Assembly: GCF_023955655.1 (NCBI RefSeq)
Contig: NZ_JAMXHT010000002.1
Span: 1 to 64,000 of the forward strand
From: Ralstonia soli
GTDB lineage: Bacteria; Pseudomonadota; Gammaproteobacteria; Burkholderiales; Burkholderiaceae
Direction of reading: 5' to 3'
Length of the DNA stretch: 64,000 nucleotides
The translations under genes were made by a program, and so were the position numbers. The stretch's first letter is position 1; every line of letters starts with the position of its first letter. Of the stretch, positions 33,541-42,435 are shown in pieces. The notes under the pieces were generated by a model. The model saw only the letters and a program-made list of their open reading frames with translations. It was not told where the DNA came from and made no database searches.

Positions 33541-34434
33541 ATGGATATCCGCGCGCTCGGCTACATCGTCGTCGAGTCCACCGACATTGAACAATGGCGG
33601 AAGTATGCCGAGCAGGTGCTCGGCATGGCTTGCACCGACGCACCAGGCGAAGCGCTCTACATCAAGATGGACGAGCGCGATTTCCGCTACCTGATCGTGC
33701 CCGGCAAGGAAGACCGCTACGGCGCATCGGGCTGGGAGCTGGCCGATGAGGCCGCCTTCCAGCAGGCGCTGCAGGCATTGCGCGAGGCCAAGATCGACGT
33801 GGTACAGGCCAACGCGCAGGAGCTTGCGCAGCGGCGCGTACAGGCGGCCGCGTGGTTTCGCGATCCGTCGGGCAACCGGCACGAAATCTACTGGGGACCG
33901 CGCGCGGATTTCCTGCGCTTTGTCTCGCCGGTGGGTGTGCCGCGTTTCATTACCGATCCGATGGGCCTGGGCCACACCGTGCTGCCGGCACCGGCCTTTG
34001 ACGAGACCTACGCCTTCCTGCGCGACGTGATGGGCTTTGGCCTGTCCGATATTTACCGTGTGCGCTTTACGCCGGACCCGGCGGAGCCCGAGAAGCGCAT
34101 CCACTTCCTGCATTGCGGCAACGCACGCCACCACAGCCTGGCCATCTTCGAGATGGCGATTCCGTCGGGCTGCGTGCACGTGATGGCCGAAGTGCCCGAC
34201 ATGACCGAAGTGGGCCGCGCACTCGACCGCGCACAGCAGCACGGCACGCCGATGTCGGCCACGCTCGGCCAGCACTGCAACGACCGCATGGTCTCGTTTT
34301 ACATGCGTACGCCGGGCGGCTTCGACCTCGAATACGGCTATGGCGGCCTGGAGGTCGACTGGGCACAGCACAACGCCTACGAAGCCACGCGGGTCAGCCT
34401 GTGGGGCCACGATTTCAGCATTGGACGTCGTTAA
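33541..34434 (+). CDS. hsaC: Extradiol dioxygenase HsaC/TesB-like (3,4-DHSA meta-cleavage)
   Basis: This is a 297-residue type I extradiol dioxygenase (TesB in Comamonas nomenclature). The iron ligands are His145 (GLGHTVL), His197 or His198 (NARHHSLAIF) and Glu264 (FDLEYGYG); His245 and Tyr254 match the second-shell His/Tyr of the family. It cleaves the ring A catechol 3,4-DHSA to 4,9-DSHA. ATG 33541 follows CAGGAGACAGC. It opens an operon that goes straight on with ring C/D genes. The next pathway enzymes, HsaD and HsaE/F/G, are not in this window. Confidence 0.85.
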   Translation: MDIRALGYIVVESTDIEQWRKYAEQVLGMACTDAPGEALYIKMDERDFRYLIVPGKEDRYGASGWELADEAAFQQALQALREAKIDVVQANAQELAQRRVQAAAWFRDPSGNRHEIYWGPRADFLRFVSPVGVPRFITDPMGLGHTVLPAPAFDETYAFLRDVMGFGLSDIYRVRFTPDPAEPEKRIHFLHCGNARHHSLAIFEMAIPSGCVHVMAEVPDMTEVGRALDRAQQHGTPMSATLGQHCNDRMVSFYMRTPGGFDLEYGYGGLEVDWAQHNAYEATRVSLWGHDFSIGRR

Positions 34435-34449
34435 TTCGTCATCTATTCC

Positions 34450-35340
34450 ATGATCAAGACACTCGATAAAAGCATGAGCCCCGCCGATGTAGTGGCGCGG
34501 CTGACCGACGGCATGACGATCGGTATTGGTGGCTGGGGCCCGCGCCGCAAGCCGATGGCACTGGTGCGCGAAATCCTGCGCTCGCCGCTGAAGGACCTGA
34601 CCATCGTGTCCTACGGCGGCCCGGATGTCGGCATGCTGTGCGCTGCCGCCAAGGTGCGCAAGGTGATCTACGGTTTCGTGTCGCTCGACGTGATCCCGCT
34701 GGAGCCGCATTTCCGCAATGCGCGCGAGAGCGGTGCGATCGACGTGTGGGAAGTGGACGAAGGCATGCTGCAGCTCGGCCTGCGCGCCGCTGCCGCACGC
34801 CTGCCGTTCCTGCCAACGCGCGTTGGCCTGGGCACCGACCTGCTCACGCACAGCCCCGAGCTCAAGACGATCCGCTCGCCGTATGCGGATGGCGAAGTGC
34901 TGCTGGCCATGCCGGCCATTCCGCTGGACGTCGCACTGCTGCACGTGAACGAAAGCGACATAAAGGGCAACACGCGCATCGATGGTCCCGATCCGTTCTT
35001 TGACGAATGGTTCGCGCGGGCCGCCGCGCAGTGCTACGTCAGCTGCGAAACGCTGAGCACCTCGCTGGAAGAAGAAGACCTTACGCGTGCGCGCAACAAC
35101 CCGTTCGAGCGCTCACTGGTGACGGGCGTGGTGCATGCACCGGCCGGTGCGCACCCGACGTCGTGCGGGCCGCAATACGGCTTTGACGTGCCGCACCTGA
35201 AGACCTACTGCGCCAGCGCAGACGAGGACGCGGGTTTCGCCACCTATCGCCACGACGTGATCGGAAAGAGCGAAGCCGATTACCTCGCCAAGATCGGCGG
35301 CACAAGCCATGTGCTGGGCTTGCCGCTGCCCATTCTTTGA
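34450..35340 (+). CDS. ipdA: IpdA-like CoA-transferase-family subunit (ring-opening hydrolase alpha)
   Basis: This 296-residue protein of the CoA-transferase family I alpha type begins MSPADVVARLTDGMTIGIGGWGPRRKPMALVREILRS and has the GGPDVG loop, YGFVSLDVIPLEPHFRNARESG and DVALLHVNESDIKGNTRIDG. With the following gene it makes IpdAB, which in steroid degraders opens the last carbocycle (COCHEA-CoA) rather than transferring CoA. The ipdA-ipdB order followed by a crotonase and ipdC parallels actinobacterial HIP clusters and the CoA-transferase pair of C. testosteroni. The ATG at 34450 has a poor SD; an internal ATG at 34474 is possible. Confidence 0.8.
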   Translation: MIKTLDKSMSPADVVARLTDGMTIGIGGWGPRRKPMALVREILRSPLKDLTIVSYGGPDVGMLCAAAKVRKVIYGFVSLDVIPLEPHFRNARESGAIDVWEVDEGMLQLGLRAAAARLPFLPTRVGLGTDLLTHSPELKTIRSPYADGEVLLAMPAIPLDVALLHVNESDIKGNTRIDGPDPFFDEWFARAAAQCYVSCETLSTSLEEEDLTRARNNPFERSLVTGVVHAPAGAHPTSCGPQYGFDVPHLKTYCASADEDAGFATYRHDVIGKSEADYLAKIGGTSHVLGLPLPIL

Positions 35341-35374
35341 CACCGTCCGTTTGACACCGACCTCAGGAGCCACT

Positions 35375-36202
35375 GTGAGCGTCAATCACGAATTCACTCT
35401 TGCCGAACTGATGATCGCGGCCGCCGCCCGTGTCTGGAATGACGACGGCGAAGTCCTGGCCACCGGCATCGGCGCCGGCCCACGCATTGCCGCCGGCGTG
35501 TCGCGCCTGCTGCACAACCCGGGCCTGTTGATGACCGACGGCGAAGCCTACCTGGTGGAGCAACCCGTGCCGCTGGGCCGGCGCGAGCCGGGCTTCAAGG
35601 TGCGCGCCAGCGGCTGGATGGGCTACTCGCGCGTGTTCGATTGCCTGTGGGGCGGCCGTCGCCACGCCATGGTCATGCCCACCCAGATCGACCGCTTCGG
35701 CCAGGCCAACATCTCGCGCCTGGGCGGCACGCACACGCAGCCGAAGAAGCAGCTGCTGGGTGCGCGCGGCTTTCCGGGCAACAGCATCAACCACGCCAAT
35801 TCTTTCTTCGTGCCCGCGCACAGCACGCGCACGTTTGTGAAGGACGAGGTGGACATGGTCTGCAGCGTGGGCCACAACCCCGCGCGCCATATCGAAGGCA
35901 TGCGCAGCTTTGCAGACTTGCGCGTCATCGTGACCAACCTGTGCGTGATGGATTTCACCGGCCCGGACCACGCCATCCGTGTGCGTTCGCTGCACCCGGG
36001 CGTGAGCCTGGAAGAGGTGCGCGCCGCTACCGGCTTCGCACTGGCCAACGCCGCTGACGAAGCGCTGCCGGAGACCCCCGCGCCGAGCGCGGAAGAACTG
36101 GCCGTCATCGCCAAGCTGGACCCGCACAACCAGCGCGCCACCATCGTGCGCGACAACCCGCCCGGCCGCCGCGCAGCCGTGCAAGAGGCCACCGCCGCAT
36201 AA
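35375..36202 (+). CDS. ipdB: IpdB-like CoA-transferase-family subunit (ring-opening hydrolase beta)
   Basis: This 275-residue protein starts at GTG 35375, with AGGAG at 35365-35369; the upstream open frame only shadows ipdA. It begins FTLAELMIAAAARVWNDDGEVLATGIGAGPRIAAGVSRLLHNPGLLMTDGEAYL and contains KVRASGWMGYSRVFDCLWGGRRHAMVMPTQIDRFGQANISRLGG and NSINHANSFFVPAHSTRTFV, as in IpdB. It is the partner of the preceding IpdA. The C-terminal 40 residues are a polar tail. Confidence comes from the family match plus a gene order seen in unrelated steroid degraders. Confidence 0.8.
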   Translation: MSVNHEFTLAELMIAAAARVWNDDGEVLATGIGAGPRIAAGVSRLLHNPGLLMTDGEAYLVEQPVPLGRREPGFKVRASGWMGYSRVFDCLWGGRRHAMVMPTQIDRFGQANISRLGGTHTQPKKQLLGARGFPGNSINHANSFFVPAHSTRTFVKDEVDMVCSVGHNPARHIEGMRSFADLRVIVTNLCVMDFTGPDHAIRVRSLHPGVSLEEVRAATGFALANAADEALPETPAPSAEELAVIAKLDPHNQRATIVRDNPPGRRAAVQEATAA

Positions 36203-36257
36203 CGTCCCACAGGCGCGCCGAGCATGGCCGCACCGGCAGCCACGACGAGAACAGACC

Positions 36258-37166
36258 ATGTCAACAGAAGCCATCACCCCAGAAGAGCTCGGCCCGAACG
36301 CCGAGGTGCTGTATCAAGTCGCCGACGGTGTGGCCACGGTCACGATGAACCGGCCGCAGTACCACAACGCGCAGAACTCCAAGATGACGTACGCGCTGGA
36401 TGAGGCCTTCCGTCGCGCATCGTCCGACGATGCCGTCAAGGTCATCATCCTGCGCGGCGCCGGCAAGCATTTCTCCGCCGGCCACGACATCGGCACACCC
36501 GGCCGCGACATCGACGAGACTTTCGAGCGCGCCTCGCTCTGGTACGACCACGTCAACAAGCCGGGCGGGGAACTGCTCTACGCGCGTGAACAGGAGGTCT
36601 ACCTGGGCATGTGCCGCCGCTGGCGCGACCTGCCCAAGCCGACCATCGCCATGGTGCACGGCGCGTGCATTGCGGGCGGGCTGATGCTGGCGTGGGTGTG
36701 CGATCTGATCGTCGCCTCCGACGATGCATTCTTCTCGGACCCCGTGGTGCGCATGGGCATTCCGGGCGTGGAGTATTTCGCCCACGCGTATGAACTGAAC
36801 CCGCGCATCGCCAAGGAATTCCTTTTCACGGGCGATCGCATGGATGCCGCACGCGCCTACCAGATGGGCATGGTGAACCGCGTCACCACGCGCGACGCGC
36901 TGGAGAGCACCACGCTGGCGCTGGCGCAGAAGGTGGCCACGATGCCGCGCCTGGGCCTGACGCTCACCAAGCAGGCAATCAACCACGTTGAAGAGTTGCA
37001 AGGCAAGCGCGCGGCCATGGATGCGGCCTTTGCGTGGCACCACTTCGCCCATGCCCATAACGAACTGACCAGCGGCGACCGCCTGGGCGGCTACGACGCC
37101 CGCGCCATGGCCGCATCGCAGCGCACGGGTGGTGACGGCGGTGAGGGCAAGGAGCGCGCAGCATGA
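36258..37166 (+). CDS. Crotonase-fold enoyl-CoA hydratase/isomerase-like protein
   Basis: This 302-residue crotonase has GVATVTMNRPQYHNAQN, GAGKHFSAGHDI (oxyanion loop) and GACIAGGLMLAWVCDLIVAS. The position that holds a catalytic Glu in classic crotonases (the Glu of PE in FGQPEI) reads DPVVRMG, so that Glu is replaced by Val. It may thus be an isomerase, hydrolase or lyase rather than a plain hydratase. It sits between ipdB and ipdC, and its stop overlaps the ipdC start. The second crotonase at 38286 keeps that Glu and matches EchA20. Exact reaction unknown. Confidence 0.75.
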   Translation: MSTEAITPEELGPNAEVLYQVADGVATVTMNRPQYHNAQNSKMTYALDEAFRRASSDDAVKVIILRGAGKHFSAGHDIGTPGRDIDETFERASLWYDHVNKPGGELLYAREQEVYLGMCRRWRDLPKPTIAMVHGACIAGGLMLAWVCDLIVASDDAFFSDPVVRMGIPGVEYFAHAYELNPRIAKEFLFTGDRMDAARAYQMGMVNRVTTRDALESTTLALAQKVATMPRLGLTLTKQAINHVEELQGKRAAMDAAFAWHHFAHAHNELTSGDRLGGYDARAMAASQRTGGDGGEGKERAA

Positions 37167-38272
37167 GCGCAACAAGCTTGCATACGGTGCTGTGCGATCT
37201 GCTCGGCTGCCGGTACCCGATCGTCCAGACCGCGATGGGCTGGGTGGCCGATGCGCGTCTGGTGGCGGCCACGGGCAACGCGGGCGGCTTCGGCTTCCTG
37301 GCCGGCGCCACGCTGCTGCCGGGTGAGGTCGAACGCGAGATCCTGGCCGTCAAGGCGCTGAGCGGGCAGCCGTTCGGCATCAACTTCCACATGTTCCAGC
37401 CGAACGCCGACGAGGTGGTCGAGATGGCGATCCGCCACCGCCTGCGTGCCGTCAGCTACGGCCGTGGGCCGGATGCCCGCATGATCGGCCGGCTCAAGGC
37501 GGCGGGCATCGTCTGCATGCCTACCGTGGGCGCGGCCAAGCACGCCGCCAAGGCGGTCGAACTGGGTGCCGATGTGGTGACGGTGCAAGGTGGCGAAGGC
37601 GGCGGCCACACCGGCGGCACCCCGACAACGCTGCTGTTGCCGCAGGTGCTGGAGTCTGTGAGCGTGCCTGTGGTGGCGGCAGGCGGCTTTTTCGACGGGC
37701 GTGGCCTGGCGGCCGCGCTCGCTTACGGTGCGGCTGGTATCGCCATGGGCACGCGCTTTCTGATGTCGAGCGATTCCCCGGTGCCAGCGGCCACGCTGCA
37801 GCGCTACGTGGCGGTCAAGGACGCAGGAAAGATTCGCGTGTCGCTCGCCATCGACGGCCTGCCGCAACGCATGATCGACAACCCGCTGCTGCTGGAGCTG
37901 GAAGCGGCCGGCCCGCTGCGCCGCACGTGGCTGGCGCTGGCTGCGGCCTACAAATGGCGCCAGCGCACCGGCATGCGCACCTCGCAAATGCTCGCCACCG
38001 GGTGGCGCGCGATGCGCCAGCACGACTACAGCGCCGCGCAGGCCATGATGGCCGCCAACGCACCGGTGCTGATCCAGCGCGCGATGGTGGAAGGCCATCC
38101 GGACGAAGGCGTGCTGCCCAGCGGGCAGGCGGCGGCCGCCATCGGCGCACTCGACTCTTGCGAACAGATCATCACGCGCATCGCGGCCCAGGCGCAGGCG
38201 CGCCTCGATGCATTGCACGCAACGGCACAACCGGCGCAATCGGCACAAACCGTCGCCGCCGCCACTCTCTAA
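37163..38272 (+). CDS. ipdC: IpdC-like FMN-dependent reductase (nitronate monooxygenase family)
   Basis: This is a 369-residue TIM-barrel FMN protein of the nitronate monooxygenase / 2-nitropropane dioxygenase family: LGCRYPIVQTAMGWVADARLVAATGNAGGFGFLAG, GADVVTVQGGEGGGHTGG, VVAAGGFFDGRGLAAALAYGAAGIAMGTRFLMS. In HIP catabolism IpdC removes or reduces a double bond next to the C-ring hydroxyl. It begins at ATG 37163 inside the stop of the crotonase (ATGA). Its position after ipdA-ipdB supports the name, since many nitronate monooxygenases share the fold. Confidence 0.75.
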   Translation: MSATSLHTVLCDLLGCRYPIVQTAMGWVADARLVAATGNAGGFGFLAGATLLPGEVEREILAVKALSGQPFGINFHMFQPNADEVVEMAIRHRLRAVSYGRGPDARMIGRLKAAGIVCMPTVGAAKHAAKAVELGADVVTVQGGEGGGHTGGTPTTLLLPQVLESVSVPVVAAGGFFDGRGLAAALAYGAAGIAMGTRFLMSSDSPVPAATLQRYVAVKDAGKIRVSLAIDGLPQRMIDNPLLLELEAAGPLRRTWLALAAAYKWRQRTGMRTSQMLATGWRAMRQHDYSAAQAMMAANAPVLIQRAMVEGHPDEGVLPSGQAAAAIGALDSCEQIITRIAAQAQARLDALHATAQPAQSAQTVAAATL

Positions 38273-38285
38273 CGAGCCCGTTTCC

Positions 38286-39110
38286 ATGACCACACAGCAA
38301 AGCAACAGCGCGCGCGCCTCGGGTGCGGCGCCTTTCAAGATCGACGTGCAGGACGGCGTGGCCGAACTGGTGATCGACCATCCGCCCGTCAACGCGCTCA
38401 ACAGTGCCGGCTGGCACGCGCTGGCCAAGGCCATCGAGCAGCTTGGGCAACAACCGGACGTCCGTGTGATCGTGCTGCGCGGTGAAGGCCGTGGCTTCTG
38501 CGCAGGCGTGGACATCAAGGAACTGGCCGCGTATCCGCAGCGCATTGTTGACGTGAACGCTGGCAACTACGAAACGTTCCGCGCGGTGCACCGCAATCCG
38601 GTGCCGGTCATTGCAGCCGTACACGGCTTCGTGCTGGGCGGGGGCATCGGCATTTGCGGTGCGGCCGACATCATCGTTGCGTCCGAATGCGCCACCTTCG
38701 GCGTGCCCGAGATCGACCGTGGCGCCATGGGCGGCGGTGCTCACCTGCAGCGCATGTTTGGCGTGCAGAAGGTGCGCACCATGTACTTCACGGGCGACCC
38801 GATCGACGCGGCTGAAGCGTATCGCCTGGGCGCGGTGGAGAAGGTCGTGACGCGCGCCGAGCTGCGCGATGCCGCGTTGGAGATGGCCCGCAAGATCGCC
38901 GCCAAGAGCCCCGCCATGGTGCGTCTGGCCAAGGAAGCGCTCAACGGCGTGGAAGACGGCAACCTCGAAGACAAATACCGCTGGGAACAGGGCTTCACCC
39001 TGCAGGCCTACATGACCGCCGATTCCACCGAAGCGCGCGACGCGTTCGTGGAACGCCGCGAGGCGCGCTTCGACGGCGACGCATCGACGTCGACCAAAGC
39101 CGCCGCTTGA
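38286..39110 (+). CDS. echA20: EchA20-like crotonase of HIP degradation
   Basis: This 274-residue crotonase closely follows Mycobacterium EchA20 in pattern: DHPPVNALNSAGWHALAKAIEQLGQQPDVRVIVLRGEGRGFCAGVDIKEL, VNAGNYETFRAVHRNPVPVIAAVHGFVLGGGIGICG, TFGVPEIDRGAMGGGAHL and KSPAMVRLAKEALN. EchA20 hydrolyses the D-ring ketone of a HIP-derived CoA ester, opening that ring before IpdAB acts. The Glu in PEIDRG is intact, unlike in the crotonase at 36258. The ATG at 38286 lies 13 bp after the ipdC stop. The match is from memory of EchA20, so the symbol is tentative. Confidence 0.7.
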   Translation: MTTQQSNSARASGAAPFKIDVQDGVAELVIDHPPVNALNSAGWHALAKAIEQLGQQPDVRVIVLRGEGRGFCAGVDIKELAAYPQRIVDVNAGNYETFRAVHRNPVPVIAAVHGFVLGGGIGICGAADIIVASECATFGVPEIDRGAMGGGAHLQRMFGVQKVRTMYFTGDPIDAAEAYRLGAVEKVVTRAELRDAALEMARKIAAKSPAMVRLAKEALNGVEDGNLEDKYRWEQGFTLQAYMTADSTEARDAFVERREARFDGDASTSTKAAA

Positions 39111-39135
39111 GCGCATTCAGAACAAGGACATCGAC

Positions 39136-40287
39136 ATGAAACAAGCCTATATCGTCGACGCGCTGCGCACGCCCGTGGGGCGCCGCAAGGGCGGGCTGTC
39201 GCACGTGCACGGCGCCGACCTCGGTGCCTTCGTGCTGAAGGAACTGGTCGGCCGCAACGCCATTCCGGCCGAAGACTACGACGACGTGGTGTTCGGCTGC
39301 TGCGACACCATCGGGCCGCTGGCCGGCAACATCGGTCGCAGCTCGTGGCTGGCGGCCGGGCTGCCGCTGCAGGTGCCCGGCGTGACGGTGGACCGCCAGT
39401 GCGGTTCGTCGCAGCAGGCCGTGCATTTTGCCGCGCAAGCCGTGATGAGCGGCAACCAGGACGTGGTGATCGCCGGCGGCGTGCAGACCATGACGCAGAT
39501 CCCGATCTCGTCGGCCATGCTGGCCGGTCAGGCGCTGGGCTTCACCGATCCGTTCTCGGGTAGCGAGGGCTGGCGCGCGCGCTTTGGCGATGCGCCGGTG
39601 TCGCAATTCCATGCCGCGCAGATGATTGCCGACCACTGGAACCTCTCGCGCGAGGCGATGGAAGCCTTCGCGCTGGAGAGCCACCGCCGTGCCATGGTGG
39701 CCATCGAAGAGGGCCGCTTCAAACGCGAGATCGTGCCGTTCCAGGGCGTCTCGCGCGACGAGACGCCGCGCCCCGATACCACCCTGGCCAAGATGGCCAC
39801 ACTGGAACCGCTGATGCCGGGCGGCAAGCTGACCGCCGCCGTGTCGAGCCAGACCTGTGACGCCGCCGCCGCGCTGCTGGTGGTCTCGGAAGACGCGCTC
39901 AAGCGCTACAACCTCACGCCGCGTGCGCGCATCGTGCACATGAGCGTGATGGGCGACGACCCGGTCTGGATGCTGACCGCACCCATTCCCGCCACCAAGC
40001 GCGCGCTGGAGCGTGCGGGGTTGAGCATGAACGACATCGACGTGGTGGAGATCAACGAAGCCTTCGCCTCGGTGGTCATGGCGTGGCTGGCCGAGACTGG
40101 TTACTCGGCCGAGAAGACCAACCCGAACGGCGGTGCCATCGCGCTGGGCCATCCGCTGGGCGCAACCGGTGCGCGGCTGATGACCACGCTGCTGCACGAG
40201 CTGGAGCGCACCGGCGGCCGCTACGGCCTGCAGACCATGTGCGAAGGCGGCGGTGTCGCCAACGTGACGATCATCGAGCGCCTCTGA
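39136..40287 (+). CDS. fadA6: Thiolase, FadA6-like
   Basis: This is a 383-residue acetyl-CoA C-acyltransferase. The acylated Cys is in [17 protein letters not shown] (about residue 91), with [19 protein letters not shown] (catalytic His) and [12 protein letters not shown] (second Cys). It starts [22 protein letters not shown], as in thiolases of steroid clusters. It sits after echA20 and before an SDR, as FadA6 lies with HIP genes in actinobacteria, and would cleave a beta-keto CoA ester late in C/D ring breakdown. A different thiolase, with Met-Cys at the active site, is at 45039. Confidence 0.75.
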   Translation: MKQAYIVDALRTPVGRRKGGLSHVHGADLGAFVLKELVGRNAIPAEDYDDVVFGCCDTIGPLAGNIGRSSWLAAGLPLQVPGVTVDRQCGSSQQAVHFAAQAVMSGNQDVVIAGGVQTMTQIPISSAMLAGQALGFTDPFSGSEGWRARFGDAPVSQFHAAQMIADHWNLSREAMEAFALESHRRAMVAIEEGRFKREIVPFQGVSRDETPRPDTTLAKMATLEPLMPGGKLTAAVSSQTCDAAAALLVVSEDALKRYNLTPRARIVHMSVMGDDPVWMLTAPIPATKRALERAGLSMNDIDVVEINEAFASVVMAWLAETGYSAEKTNPNGGAIALGHPLGATGARLMTTLLHELERTGGRYGLQTMCEGGGVANVTIIERL

Positions 40288-40325
40288 GCTACGCACAGGC
40301 GCTCACGCAAGAACAGGAGCAAGCA

Positions 40326-41201
40326 ATGGGAATCTGCGACGGACGTACCGTCATCATCACGGGCGCGGGCGGTGGCCTGGGGCGTGCGTATGCACTGGCC
40401 TTCGGTGCCGAAGGTGCCAACGTGGTGGTCAACGATATTCGGCGCGAGGCCGCCGAGGCGGTGAGCGAAGCCATTCGCGCGGCCGGCGGCAGCGCCATCG
40501 CCAACGACGACGACATCACGAAGCTGGCCACGGCGCAGCGCATCGTCGATGCAGCGGTTGAAGCATTTGGCGACGTGCACGTGCTGGTGAACAACGCTGG
40601 CATCTGCCGCGACCGCATGTTCGTCGGCCTGTCGGAAGAGGACTGGGACGAGGTGATGCGCGTGCACCTGCGCGGCCACTTCTGCCTGGCCAATCTGTTG
40701 GCCAAGCGCTGGCGCGATGCCTCCAAGGCGGGTGTCAAGGTGGATGCACGCATCATCAACACCAGTTCTGGCGCCGGGCTGCAGGGTTCGGTGGGACAGT
40801 CCAACTACGCCGCTGCCAAGGGTGGCATTGCGAGCCTCACGCTGGTGCAGGCCGCCGAGCTGGCGCGCTACGGCATCACCGCCAATGCGCTGGCGCCTGC
40901 CGCACGCACGGGCATGACCGAAGGCGTGTTCGGCGAGATGATGAAGGCGCCCGAAGACGGCTTTGACGCCTTCGACCCGGCCAACGTCGCACCGCTGGTG
41001 GTGTGGCTGGGCAGTGCCGAGTCGCGCCACGTGACCGGCCAGATGTTCGAGGCGGCCGGCGGCAAGATCTCCATTGCCGACGGCTGGCGCACGGGCCCGG
41101 AGCAGGACAAGGGCGCGCGCTGGGAGCCGCGCGAACTGGGGGCCGCGGTCGGCAAGTTGCTGGCGCAGGCCCAGCCGGCACAGAAGGTCTACGGCACCTG
41201 A
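40326..41201 (+). CDS. SDR of the 17beta-HSD type 4 / HIP-cluster type
   Basis: This 291-residue SDR has TVIITGAGGGLGRAYALAFGAEGANVVVNDIRREAA, an N-terminal pattern shared with multifunctional-enzyme-2 hydroxyacyl-CoA dehydrogenases, and NTSSGAGLQGSVGQSNYAAAKGG with catalytic YAAAK. The C-terminus extends by about 50 residues (ISIADGWRTGPEQDKGARWEPRELG), also seen in the SDRs next to actinobacterial HIP genes. It would oxidise a hydroxyacyl-CoA derived from the steroid rings or side chain. ATG 40326 is preceded by AACAGGAGCAAGCA; the longer open frame upstream is a shadow of the thiolase. It precedes the second ACAD pair by 13 bp. Confidence 0.8.
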   Translation: MGICDGRTVIITGAGGGLGRAYALAFGAEGANVVVNDIRREAAEAVSEAIRAAGGSAIANDDDITKLATAQRIVDAAVEAFGDVHVLVNNAGICRDRMFVGLSEEDWDEVMRVHLRGHFCLANLLAKRWRDASKAGVKVDARIINTSSGAGLQGSVGQSNYAAAKGGIASLTLVQAAELARYGITANALAPAARTGMTEGVFGEMMKAPEDGFDAFDPANVAPLVVWLGSAESRHVTGQMFEAAGGKISIADGWRTGPEQDKGARWEPRELGAAVGKLLAQAQPAQKVYGT

Positions 41202-41214
41202 GGCGGGCACGACG

Positions 41215-42435
41215 ATGGAACTCTCGCTTTCGCTCGAGCAGGAAATGATTCGCGACACCGCGCGGGAGTTTCTCGACGCGCGCAGCGATTCCGCCGCGGT
41301 GCGCCGAGTAGTGGATGCGGTGGATGCGGTGGATACCGAAGGACCGTCCGCCGGGCATGACCCCGAACTCTGGCGCGAGGTGGCCGAACTGGGCTGGTGC
41401 GGCATCGCCTTGCCTGAAGAGGTTGGCGGCGCGGGACTGGGCGCACCCGAGCTGGTGTTGCTGATGGAGCAAATGGGCCGCCGCCTGGCGTGCGTGCCTT
41501 ACTGGTCGAGCGTCTGCCTGGCGGCGCCGGCCTTGCAGGGGGCCCTGGCACCGGCGCAGGCGCAAGCGTGGCTGGAGCCGTTGGCGCTCGGCACAACGCG
41601 CGCCGCGCTGGTGCTGCCGGTCGGTACGTCGCCCGACCCGGCTGGGCAACTCGCGCCGGAATCGCTGTCTGTGTGGGCCGAGGCGGGTGAGGGCGGCTTC
41701 GTGCTGCACGGCCGAGTCGATCAGGTGTTCGATGCGGTGGGCGCGCATTGGCTGCTGGTGCCTGCGCGCATCCACGACGGCGCTGGCGGACTGGCGCTGT
41801 TCTGGCTGGACGTCGCGGCGCTGGCGAACAACCCGCAGCTGCGCGTGCAACCGCTCACCACGCTGGACCGCACCCGGGCCGTGGCCTCCGTCGTGTTCGA
41901 CGCGTTGCCAGTGGACGCAGGCGGCTGCCTTGCGCGCGGCGCCGAGGTGGCGCGCGGCATTGGCGGGGCCTTGTGGCACGGCACGCTGATGCTGGCGGCC
42001 GAGCAACTCGGCGGCGCGCAGCAGTGCCTGGACCTGACGGTGGCCTACGCGGCAGAGCGCATCCAGTTCGGCCGGGCCATCGCCTCATTCCAGGCGGTCA
42101 AGCACCGCTGCGCACAGATGATGGTGCTGACCGAAGCCGCGCGCTCCGCCATTCACGGCGCCGCGCATGCATGGCAAGCCGCCGTCGCGGCTGAAGAGGC
42201 AGGCGCAATGGATGCCGCGCGCCTCGATATCGCCGCAGCACGCCTTGCTGCTGAGGAGGCCTTCGCCTTCTGCACGCAGGAGGCGATCCAGCTGCACGGC
42301 GGCGTGGGCTTTACGTGGGAATACGACCCGCAGCTGTATTTCAAGCGCGCGCAGGCGGCGGCAGGCTGGCTGGGCGGTACGGCAGCGGCGCTCGATTGCG
42401 TTGCCGGCGCACTGGCCGCAGACCACGCGGAATGA
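41215..42435 (+). CDS. Acyl-CoA dehydrogenase, degenerate subunit of a heteromeric pair
   Basis: This 406-residue ACAD homologue begins MELSLSLEQEMIRDTAREFLDARS. It lacks the GAGSDL flavin loop but keeps QEAIQLHGGVGFTWEYDPQLYFKRAQ in the C-terminal domain. It is followed directly (ATGA overlap) by a full ACAD at 42432, so the two probably form an alpha2-beta2 enzyme like the first pair at 16718/17935. A 9-bp unit encoding VDA is repeated three times at 41311-41337. It is the second of two such pairs, probably for a different CoA ester (ring C/D rather than side chain, or the reverse). Confidence 0.8.
   Translation: MELSLSLEQEMIRDTAREFLDARSDSAAVRRVVDAVDAVDTEGPSAGHDPELWREVAELGWCGIALPEEVGGAGLGAPELVLLMEQMGRRLACVPYWSSVCLAAPALQGALAPAQAQAWLEPLALGTTRAALVLPVGTSPDPAGQLAPESLSVWAEAGEGGFVLHGRVDQVFDAVGAHWLLVPARIHDGAGGLALFWLDVAALANNPQLRVQPLTTLDRTRAVASVVFDALPVDAGGCLARGAEVARGIGGALWHGTLMLAAEQLGGAQQCLDLTVAYAAERIQFGRAIASFQAVKHRCAQMMVLTEAARSAIHGAAHAWQAAVAAEEAGAMDAARLDIAAARLAAEEAFAFCTQEAIQLHGGVGFTWEYDPQLYFKRAQAAAGWLGGTAAALDCVAGALAADHAE
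41311..41337 (+). repeat. Tandem 9-bp repeat inside the acyl-CoA dehydrogenase gene
   Basis: GTGGATGCG occurs twice in tandem, followed by GTGGATACC, encoding VDAVDAVDT near residue 33. It is a small in-frame repeat of the kind slippage creates. Confidence 0.6.

Noticed and set aside
34450-36202. Calling the ipdA/ipdB pair a normal acyl-CoA:acetate CoA-transferase
   Set aside because: The fold is shared, but the neighbouring crotonases, ipdC, FadA6 and TesB indicate the ring-opening hydrolase of steroid degradation; a plain CoA-transferase role is less likely.
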